Assembly (NCBI GenBank): GCA_947579605.1
Contig: OX388312.1
Location: forward strand, 31,395,313 to 31,459,312
Origin: Athripsodes cinereus
Taxonomy: Eukaryota; Arthropoda; Insecta; Trichoptera; Leptoceridae
Direction of reading: 5' to 3'
DNA: 64,000 bases
Each line of letters begins with the position of its first letter. Position 1 is the stretch's first letter. Below are positions 57,033 through 64,000 of the stretch, piece by piece. Position numbers and translations under genes: made by a program. The notes beneath the pieces were generated by a model, which saw only the letters and a program-made list of their open reading frames with translations, was not told the DNA's origin and did not search any database.

Positions 57033-57864
57033 TTTTTTTGTGCTGTGTAACTGATTTTTAGTATCTTGTCCATATAAATTTTGCATAATCAGTGTTAAAA
57101 GTGTGATAACATATAAAAGCCATATTTAGAAATATTTTAATATGTGAAAAACAAAATTAGCAGAAATAAATTTTTATATCATATTCTTGTTATGTAAAAA
57201 AACTATTTTGAGGTGTATTTTTTTATATGTATTTTATGTATTTTTGCATATAATTTAAAACACAACTTTCCTCCGTACCTTCTGAGCGTTTCGAATATTT
57301 GTCTTCACATGGACGTCCTCTGACATCTCATAATAATCAGCCCACACCTGTCCAACCCACACCACAAAATTTTGTGTACGAGTATTTAGAAATATTGGAA
57401 ATTAATCAACTCATAAAAAATGACAATCAAACGTAGCGAAGAAACTCCATATTACATTAAAGTTAAAAAAAATATCAAACTCAGGTGCGACACCTAAGCG
57501 TTATAAAAATTTATTTTTGAAGGAATTATTATTAACATGGACTTTGAAATGACATTACAATATTGCATCGCTTATTCCTCTTAATGTAGGGTAATGGGGT
57601 TCTCTGTGACGCAAAGTAGAAGACTTTATTGTTATCTGCATTCTTGAGACGTGCTGATATGGTTGTGCGATTGCCGACTTAATTTCATGTACGTGCTTGC
57701 TCGGACGAGACATTCAAATGAAAACTTCAGTAATAACATTAACTAGAGTTTTCAGTCTTGGACTTTACAAATTAAACCAATTAAAGCTTTTCCGTTTTTA
57801 TAATTCTTTGGTACGAGCCATTTCAACTTTGTGGTAAAATATAATATAGGTATAGGTATATTAT
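57033..57864. other. no feature recognised
   Basis: AT-rich. 57280-57370 is GC-richer (TTCCTCCGTACCTTCTGAGC region) without recognisable coding. Confidence 0.3.
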
Positions 57865-58080
57865 TTATTTCTTACTGAGAATAGTACCAGACATAAATAT
57901 GTATTCGTTCGTCCTAAGAAACGCACAGGTTTTGGTCAGCAGCATTACACATATTTCGGAGAGACCCAATTTAATAACCTGCCATTAGACGTGAGAAAGA
58001 CTCCAAGAGGCGACGAACTTAAAAAAATAATAAAGAAGCGCTACAAGCCGGATAAGACGGGATAACACTTTCAGCGACAA
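57865..58080 (+). mobile_element. LINE C-terminus (LPLDVRKTP type)
   Basis: The plus strand reads THKYVFVRPKKRTGFGQQHY, TYFGETQFNNLPLDVRKTPR, GDELKKIIKKRYKPDKTG-stop. The F-NNLP-x-VRKT...K..I..Y motif is a LINE RT C-terminus. It is followed by about 70 bp and then a SINE-tail insertion. Confidence 0.72.
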
Positions 58081-58148
58081 TTTTGAGATTCAGGCTCATG
58101 ATGTCATCATTGAGCACTGAATCTCGTAAAAGTGATTTGTGTGTATGT

Positions 58149-58229
58149 GTGTTTGTGTTGGCTGGCTACCCCACTTGTGGGATATGCCGTGATGGTATAG
58201 TAGTAGTAGTAGTAGTAGTGTTTGTGTTG
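58149..58229 (+). repeat. 57-bp insertion of only the SINE/LINE terminus, 12-bp target-site duplication
   Basis: GTGTTTGTGTTG lies at 58149-58160 and 58218-58229. The insert (58161-58217) is GCTGG, CTACCCCACTTGTGGGATAT, GCCGTGATGGTATAG and (TAG)n, i.e. the terminal hairpin and tail and almost nothing else of the SINE. Confidence 0.92.
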
Positions 58230-59086
58230 ATGTTGATGAGAGGAAAATTGATCCAACTGATTTGTATATTGTTTTGACGTTGTGAATAATTGTATTGGTT
58301 TAATTTTGTATTGTGCTGGTAGATTTTGTTGAACGTTTGATGGACGTACATGAAAACTGAAAGTTTGCTAATTGTAACAAATTCTTATATATGTGTATTA
58401 ATATTTCTAGCTGATTCTTATATGTGTGTTAATGTTATAATTGAAATCCGACCCTCCGCACAAGCATTTAGTTGCTTATGGAGGGAGCATTTTTACTGTG
58501 TGTTATATTGTTTTATAAATTTAATTTCAATGTATACTGTGTATTTATGAATAAAATAAATATAAAAAAAATAAAAAAAAATAACTGTTTAACTCTTTTG
58601 AGTATCTGAATTAATTCCTATTTGAGCTATTATTTCGCAATATTATTAATTTTTGCCATAAATATATTTATGGCATTAGCATTTGAAATATTAATATTAC
58701 AACCATATAAAAACATCAAGTGAACGTAGTTATGCAGAAAGCAGACAGCCCACAAAAAGTAAAATTTAAATATGGCCGTCTTTGCATATGGACATATTTT
58801 TTTAAATGTATGAAATTACAAATGTATGACCAAATGTAAAATTAATCAATTAATAACAATAAATAGTATATTTTTAAATGTCACATGGTAAAACTGAATT
58901 ATTTTAAAAATAAAAGCTTTTTTAAAGACATAGTGTGTTTCTACAGATTACATATTAAGAAAAAAATATTTAGCAGAAAACAGACAGCCTCATAATAAGA
59001 GCTGTGATTGCTAAAATTACTATTCAGGTAATCTGCAAAAAACAGTCAGTCCCTACACATGCTCTAAATACCATGTTCTCTATCTA
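58230..59086. other. no feature recognised
   Basis: AT-rich; nothing supportable. Confidence 0.35.
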
Positions 59087-59362
59087 TCTATTCCATCACG
59101 CTATGTCCCCTAAGGGGTAAGCAGAGAGGATAGACCGCTACACTAGCCGGTCTTGACATACTTCTCTCACTTCCATTACATTCATACAATTCCTCATGCA
59201 TGCCCTTCTATTTCTGCTACTTCTGACATTGTCAACATCCTTCAGGATCTGGTCAAGTGTGGTCCAACCATGTAGCCCGAGGACGACCACACTTTCTAAT
59301 ACCTTTTCTCTTAGCCATGTAAATGTTTTTCGTCATTCGTTCCTTGTTCATTCTTTCAATGT
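59087..59362 (-). mobile_element. L-C LINE 3' end
   Basis: The minus strand reads a C-terminus related to L-A (RMNKERMTKNIYMAKRKGIR, KCGRPRATWLDH) and ends TTACCCCTTAGGGGACATAG, CGTGATGG, AATAGATAGATAG. The terminal hairpin is CCCCTTAGGGG. The right boundary abuts a plus-strand LINE. Confidence 0.8.
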
Positions 59363-59364
59363 GA

Positions 59365-60530
59365 AATGTAAAAGCATAGTATTCTCCAGAAAACTCCATC
59401 CAGTCCTCCTGAAGGTCAAAATTGACCAACAGTTGATAAATTCTGTTAACGAAATAAGATTCCTGGGGGTCATATTGGACTCTGGTCTTAGATTAAACTC
59501 ATTCACCGAACACATACACTCCAAGTGTCAGGCCGGCCTCAATGTCATGAGAGCCGTCTCCAGGATCTGGTGGGGTTGCCACCCCTCGACTCAGAAAATT
59601 TTCTACACTGCATTTATCCGCAGCCACTTGGACTTTGGATCCTTTTTAATAGCCCCAACCTCCAAGAAAAACTTGTTGAGACTGGACCGGATCCAGTCTC
59701 AGTCTCATCGGTTGATTACGGGTGCGATGAGATCCTCCCCTGTCAACGCCTTACAGGTAGAGGCTGCAGAACCCCCACTTAAACTACGCAGACAGCTCGT
59801 ATGTGACAGATTTTTAGTCAAATTTTAGTCGATCACCCGCTGTCTCACAAACTTCAGCTCCTCTCATACTTGGTAACCCATTTACCGGTATGGAAAGGTA
59901 AAGATCCACCGACTCTTGTTACTAGCTATAGAAAAATCCAAACTCCCTTGTTGGAGAGCTTCGCAGTTCTTCCTGTATACTCTGTCATTTTCCACACTAA
60001 GTTTTAAACCAAAAGTTATTCTCAATCTGGGTGTCAGTAATGGCATATTCGCACCTCGTATTTTCAAATCAATTATTGATTCTGATTGGCACCACTGGCA
60101 CCTAATCTATACAGACGGCTCGAAAAGTGATAGAGGTCGTACAGGGGCTGCCTTCCTTTTTGAAGACAAGCTCTAAGGGCTCTGACCATTCGCCAGCTCA
60201 AGGTTAAAACTCTCATACTCAGTGACTCTCAAAATGCTCTCCAGGCCCTTCTATCTCCTGCATTATACTATATACCCTCACGCCGTGTCCCAAGTGGGGT
60301 AGGCAGAGAGAACGGAACGCCAAACAGATCTATCTTTACACTATCCCGACCAGATGATTTCTTATCCTTAGAAATTAGAGACCTCCTACATTAACTTCAG
60401 ATTTCAGGTGTAGACGTGGTTCTGGGCTGAATCCCAAGTCACTGTGGTATCCCGGGCAACGAGGCGGTAAGTAGATCTATTAGCCAAATTAGCTACGGAC
60501 CTCCCCAATCCGGTACTCGTGTCTGGGTTT
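59365..60530 (+). mobile_element. LINE with RT thumb and RNase H (I/R1/Jockey-like), split by an L-A tail
   Basis: 59370-59828 encodes KSIVFSRKLHPVLLKVKIDQ, INSVNEIRFLGVILDSGLRL, GCHPSTQKIFYTAFIRSHLD and LQVEAAEPPLKLRRQ, the region after the RT palm. 60105-60170 encodes YTDGSKSDRGRTGAAF, the first RNase H motif with its catalytic Asp; 60220-60250 has LSDSQNALQALL and 60430-60460 SHCGIPGNE, the other RNase H motifs. Stops and frameshifts between the blocks make it a pseudogene. The insertion at 60272-60335 separates the last two motifs. Confidence 0.85.
60263..60344 (-). mobile_element. L-A LINE tail (about 64 bp) inside the RNase H sequence
   Basis: TATACCCTCACGCCGTGTCC then CAAGTGGGGTAGGC and on to ACAGATCT is the same terminal stretch as at 1924-1994. 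Flanks TTATACTAT (60263-60271) and TTACACTAT (60336-60344) form an 8/9 target-site duplication. Confidence 0.8.
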
Positions 60531-60963
60531 AACTGAACCCTTCTTGTTGGGTACCTGTATAATAAAATAATACGCAGAAAACAGCCCGGCTGCCTGTCTG
60601 CCTTTTGTTGAATGTAATAACAACATTTTATATGATTTTGTCAAAAAGCAAAAACCATGCAGCGGACTTTGACTGTTTTCTGTAGAATTCGAATATGTAT
60701 TTTTGTGATTAGATTCATCAAAAGGGAGTGTGTCTGTGTTCTGCAAAATGAACAATTGCAGATTTAGCAAACTGATTTTTTTTTCAACGTATTTTTTATG
60801 AAATATTTATATGAAAGGCCCCTGGCTGGTTTTTGTAGACTGTAGTATTAGACATTTTAAATCTCGTAAGACAAAAAACTCAAATATACGTAATTGTGGA
60901 CTGTCTGCTTTCTGCATAACTACGTTCAAGTAATATAGGAAAAAGACAAAATTAAAAAAATAT
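60531..60963. other. no feature recognised
   Basis: AT-rich; the short frame on the minus strand at 60489-60770 is not recognisable. Confidence 0.35.
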
Positions 60964-61115
60964 CTTACTACTACCATTATCCAATCACGGTTTATCCCAT
61001 AAATGGGGTAGCCAGCAGACCAGGTGCATGGAGTAAACATGCAAAACTCCCTCTTCATGCCACCAAAAAATAAGAGACTTAGGCTGGTTTAATCGCTGAA
61101 TTTTACGTAATATAT
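60964..61115 (-). repeat. SINE copy 16 (3' half)
   Basis: TTACTACTACCATTATCCAA then TCACGGTTTATCCCATAAAT gives the tail and a hairpin variant (CCCATAAATGGGG). The copy stops after TTTAATCGCTGAATTTTACG. The 57-bp insertion at 58161 is counted as copy 15. Confidence 0.72.
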
Positions 61116-61431
61116 AATTTTTTTTATTTAGTATTTTTTGTTTATTTTTTTGACATGACCATTTTAATAACAATTAATTAAAATTTTAATAAAACATAAA
61201 ATAATAGAAAATTAAAAATACACAGATGAATCAAAAATTATATTTGGGTTTATAACAAACACCTAGATACATCTTTTGAAAAAAAATATTCTAGCGACAT
61301 AATAGTATGTAGTGTATTAACTACGGACTTTAATTCTTTTGAAAATGAACTCCCAGCATATTTTCAATTCAGTCTATCCAGATGAATATAGGGAAAAGAA
61401 GTCAATGCTCCTAGACATTAATTATTACGTG
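61116..61431. other. no feature recognised
   Basis: AT-rich; nothing supportable. Confidence 0.35.
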
Positions 61432-62455
61432 TTAACCCTTAGCTACAGTGGTGAATTTTTATAATTTTAGCACAGTGGTGCCGTCTGATAGACGTACAAT
61501 TCGAAATCTATATAGAATACACTTAATAATAAATTATTATTTTTCTTAGCTAATATTACTAAATATAAGCTATTTGCAAGCACATAATAGGAAATTATTA
61601 AATTGAAACAAAGCACATACATTTTAAAATTGATATTTATTATGAGCTCAAAAAATACGATGAAAAAAACAAGTACTTATGTTTTTCGGTTTTTAGCTAA
61701 ACATGAAACATGAATATATAAAAAAATACAAAATCCTTATCGTAAATAGACTAGTTAATAATATTAAGACATAAAAAAATAATTAATATAAACACACTAA
61801 GATTCTGCAAGTACTCTTTACATAAGAGTTTTAGTACTACACTCTTCACAAATTTGCTTGCATCAAGACACATAGGCTTGCAACAAAATCTACAAGTAAG
61901 TTTCAGACAGCTAGGACAAGTTTTTCTAATGTTGTTATTGTCACTTTCTTTAAAACCGGGACGAAAATGTGTGTACCTACAGTGAAAAATAAAATAAATA
62001 AATAAATATTGATATTTATACATTATATGGAAAAGTAAAGTGACCATATACATATAAATAGTGACTCCCTCTTCATTGACCAGTGAAATACTCTATTGGA
62101 GGGGTAGCACGTTAAAATATATGCAGGTAATTATGAAACAAATGTTTTAATAAATTTCATTCGAAATATTTCCTCTATGAGACTCAAAGGCATAAAAACA
62201 TTAAATGCGTGGTGACGACTATTAGACGTATGCATAAAATCACACTATTACTGACCTGACGTCTGTGAGACGTAACTATCACAGCACAGGAACATAACAC
62301 ACACAACGACAAGGCATTGACGACTGATCGATTGGTCACTAGGATACAGAAAGGTATTGTGAGTGAGGGATGGGGATGGATTGATGGTAGAAAGATATCT
62401 AATAATTTCTTGACGAGGTGTCTGTCAGACGTGCACAACTGCGGTAGAAGGTTAA
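61432..62455 (-). mobile_element. degenerate piggyBac-like DNA transposon bounded by TTAA
   Basis: TTAA occurs at 61432-61435 and 62452-62455. Inward from each, TTAACCCTTAGCTACAGTGG, TG (left) and, on the complementary strand, TTAACCTTCTACCGCAGTTG, TG (right) are similar. Both are followed within 60 bp by a GTCTGATAGACGT or CGTCTGACAGAC palindrome; further copies lie at 62203-62230 and 62261-62275 (GACGTCTGTGAGACGT). TTAA target sites, CCCTT-type termini and subterminal GACGTC-like repeats are piggyBac features. A cysteine-rich transposase C-terminus lies in minus orientation near 61850. The interior is about 1 kb, so the transposase body is deleted. Confidence 0.6.
61800..61976 (-). pseudogene. 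piggyBac-like transposase C-terminal cysteine-rich fragment
   Basis: The minus strand reads YTHFRPGFKESDNNNIRKTC then PSCLKLTCRFCCKPMCLDAS. The spacing C-x2-C-x4-C-x7-C with Met before the last Cys matches the zinc-binding C-terminal domain of piggyBac transposases as I know it. The catalytic Asp triad is absent. A good acceptor-like sequence, TTTTTCACTGTAG, precedes the segment on the minus strand (61977-61990), so the source transposase may have had an intron here, or this is chance. Confidence 0.5.
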
Positions 62456-62635
62456 CAATAACATTGTTATATGGCAAATGTACCAGTTGGTTGTATTATT
62501 CTCAGTAGGTATCTATTGTATTTAGTAAGAAAATGGATATATTTGAGATTCGTGTTGTGGTGATGCCTCCATTGTTCCATATATTTAGTACATTAACAGA
62601 TTTTAATTATTACTAAAGGTTATGGTGCCATCCTA

Positions 62636-62651
62636 CTTCATATATACCAAC

Positions 62652-62682
<31 letters not shown>

Positions 62683-62755
62683 TATCCTTGTCTTCATATA
62701 TATATATACCTACATATATATATATATAGATATATACATATATATCCTTGTCTTC
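62636..62755. repeat. (TA)n microsatellite with a 60-bp tandem duplication
   Basis: TATATACATATATATCCTTG, TCTTC occurs at 62671-62695 and again 60 bp later at 62731-62755, each after a run of (TA)n. Confidence 0.85.
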
Positions 62756-63316
62756 CTATTCCTAAAAGCTTCCTCTACGTTTGGATATCTACATCCGGGA
62801 GTCTACGAGCCGACATGACCTGAAAGATAACACTCGTAGCAATACGTGGTCTTACTAGTGAAACATTTAAAATGTGTCTTTTGTGTTTTTATAGAATTAT
62901 CTTTTGAATACGTGATGGGTCAAATTGGATTTGAAAAACTGAGTTCATAGGTACCTATTTTCGTATTAAACGATCTTCATTTTATGATGCTTGTCCTTGA
63001 TTTTATAAAGGTAAAAAATAATAATCGTTTTTCATAAATGATTTCGTAATTGACGTTAGGCAAATAAGACACGATTAGTAAATTAACTTGAAAAATATTC
63101 GTAATTCTGATAAGCAACGCAAAAACGCTGTCTAGCTGTGCTGATATTTTTTTGTTGTACCTACCTTTAAAAAAATAAATGTCCCAATAAAAAAAAGCTT
63201 TGAATGAAATTTATTGTATTCCTTTTTGTGATTATAAATTGAAACGAGAATACAAGAAAATTAAATTTGATTAATTAATCTCTGTTCATCAAGTATAATA
63301 AATATTTGAATCTCAC
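62756..63316. other. intron next to receptor exon 1, no feature recognised
   Basis: AT-rich. The exon 1 donor CAG|GTGAGA is at the right edge. Confidence 0.4.
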
Positions 63317-63898
63317 CTGTGGAATGGCGAAGCACATGGCTAAAATCCATATGGCTATCACAAATTTGATGGCTCGGGATAACTTGGACATAGTGTGGGA
63401 GAGAAATGGATGACAGATCGCCACGTATCTCTCTATGGTGAACGCAGTGATGGTTAACACTGTGGCATTGGCAGAAGTCTCCGCTGCGAAGCCCTGGATG
63501 ATGCAGAACACCTCTCCGAAGATGTAAGGATACTTGTACCAGATGTAGTACATCTCGGGAGGTAGACCACTTATAAGAAGTAGTAAATCAGAAACAGCGA
63601 GACTGAACAAGTAATAGTTCGTTGCTGTGTGCATAGATTTATTTCTAGATATCACTACACATGTACTCACATTACCTATTACTCCCGTAATAAAAATAAT
63701 CACATACATTATAGTTATGGGTATCACTATGTACAGGGGATCTCGTGTTGGACCCCACTGACTTGTGAAATTTTTATAAATCTCAACACCATCATTATCC
63801 TGTTGCACAAGGTTCACTTCTGATATATTCATTATCTCGAAATAGTCAGCGAAAGACTGACTCACTGTCACTGGTAGTTCTTTATAAATATCCAGCAT
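63317..63898 (-). CDS. pyrokinin/PBAN-type G-protein-coupled receptor, exon 1 (N-terminus to TM4)
   Basis: Neuropeptide receptor at the plasma membrane; family ligands are PRX-amide peptides (pyrokinins, PBAN, CAPA), usually coupling to Gq and calcium. The 194 codons start at ATG 63898 and end at a phase-0 donor. The N-terminus has two N-glycosylation sites (N24, N43). TM1 is about 56-80 with GVIGN (N76). TM2 begins TATNYYLFSLAVSDLLLL (D104) followed by SGLPPEMYYIW. C132 opens TM3, which has ETSANATVLTITAFTIERYV (E-R-Y 156-158 in place of DRY) and ICHPF. TM4 ends in AIPQ, joining exon 2. The next exons (TM6, TM7, tail) are outside. No signal peptide is evident, as is usual for the family. Pyrokinin versus CAPA versus diapause-hormone receptor cannot be decided from this part alone. 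Confidence 0.95.
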
Positions 63899-64000
63899 AA
63901 TGTTTCTTTATAACATTCTCATTCGCATCACATATTATGTATAAGGGTATTATGAATTACATTCTCAAGCACAAACATAACCGTATAAAACTACACAAGT
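63899..64000 (-). other. 5' flank or 5' UTR of the receptor gene
   Basis: The 102 bp upstream of the start codon are AT-rich. The minus strand before the ATG reads AAGAAACATTATG, an acceptable insect start context. No TATA box or initiator can be assigned, and an upstream non-coding exon is possible. Confidence 0.4.

Larger units (their letters stand above)
37760..63316 (-). other. 25.6-kb intron of the receptor gene
   Basis: It is bounded by CAG|GTGAGA (donor at 63316/63317) and TTCCAG|GC (acceptor at 37760/37759) on the minus strand. The two flanking coding segments join in phase 0 within a family-conserved sequence. The intron carries many insertions: 10 SINE copies or fragments, many LINE ends, a Penelope-like fragment and a piggyBac-like remnant. 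Confidence 0.85.

Noticed and set aside
62184..62477. 97-codon minus-strand frame
   Set aside because: It falls in the subterminal region of the piggyBac-like element, with palindromic GACGT motifs. No domain is recognisable.

Overview
The window looks like intronic DNA of a moth or butterfly (Lepidoptera). Three things point there: AT-rich non-coding DNA with sparse coding islands, recurrent TAGGTACCTA-type motifs, and non-LTR retrotransposon ends of kinds I know from lepidopteran genomes. The species cannot be named from the sequence. There is no prokaryotic or viral gene organisation, no CRISPR array, and no tRNA or rRNA gene that I can support.

The only host gene I can support lies on the minus strand. 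It is a class A G-protein-coupled receptor of the pyrokinin/PBAN/CAPA (neuromedin-U-receptor-like) group. Exon 1 (63317-63898) carries the start codon, the extracellular N-terminus and TM1-TM4. Exon 2 (37523-37759) carries extracellular loop 2, TM5 and the start of intracellular loop 3. Both junctions have clean GT/AG signals and are phase 0, and the joined frame is continuous. The intron between them is 25.6 kb. TM6, TM7 and the tail were not found and probably lie beyond the left edge, so positions 1-37522 are read as the next, also very large, intron.

Nearly everything else is repetitive. From left to right the main items are: (1) old non-LTR and SINE fragments at 0.4-5.8 kb, including an RTE-like copy split by a SINE; (2) a satellite of about 47 units of 97 bp at 6.9-13.35 kb with nested higher-order repeats, interrupted by an RTE-like retrotransposon with an intact 492-residue reverse transcriptase frame inserted in the monomer palindrome; (3) a non-autonomous TIR element and a possible Helitron end at 13.8-14.4 kb; (4) dispersed LINE 3' ends, 16 copies or fragments of one SINE family, five foldback (MITE-like) elements, two Penelope-like fragments, a CR1/Jockey-like LINE and a LINE with RNase H; (5) a degenerate piggyBac-like element bounded by TTAA at 61.43-62.46 kb.

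The most interesting signal is a common 3' terminus. At least three related LINE lineages (called here L-A, L-B, L-C) and the SINE all end in CTACCCC, a short hairpin, then GCGTGA or GCCGTGATGG, then a tail of simple repeats such as (TAG)n, (TATAG)n, (GTAT)n or (TAGA)n. In the LINEs this motif overlaps the last codons and the stop codon. Several insertions flanked by target-site duplications consist of little more than this terminus. This is what a LINE/SINE partnership with 3'-end recognition would leave. The second notable signal is a hairpin near the 3' end of two Penelope-like copies whose stem is kept by a compensatory change and whose surroundings resemble a hammerhead ribozyme core. Element names L-A to L-C, D, E, F and H are working labels for this answer only.
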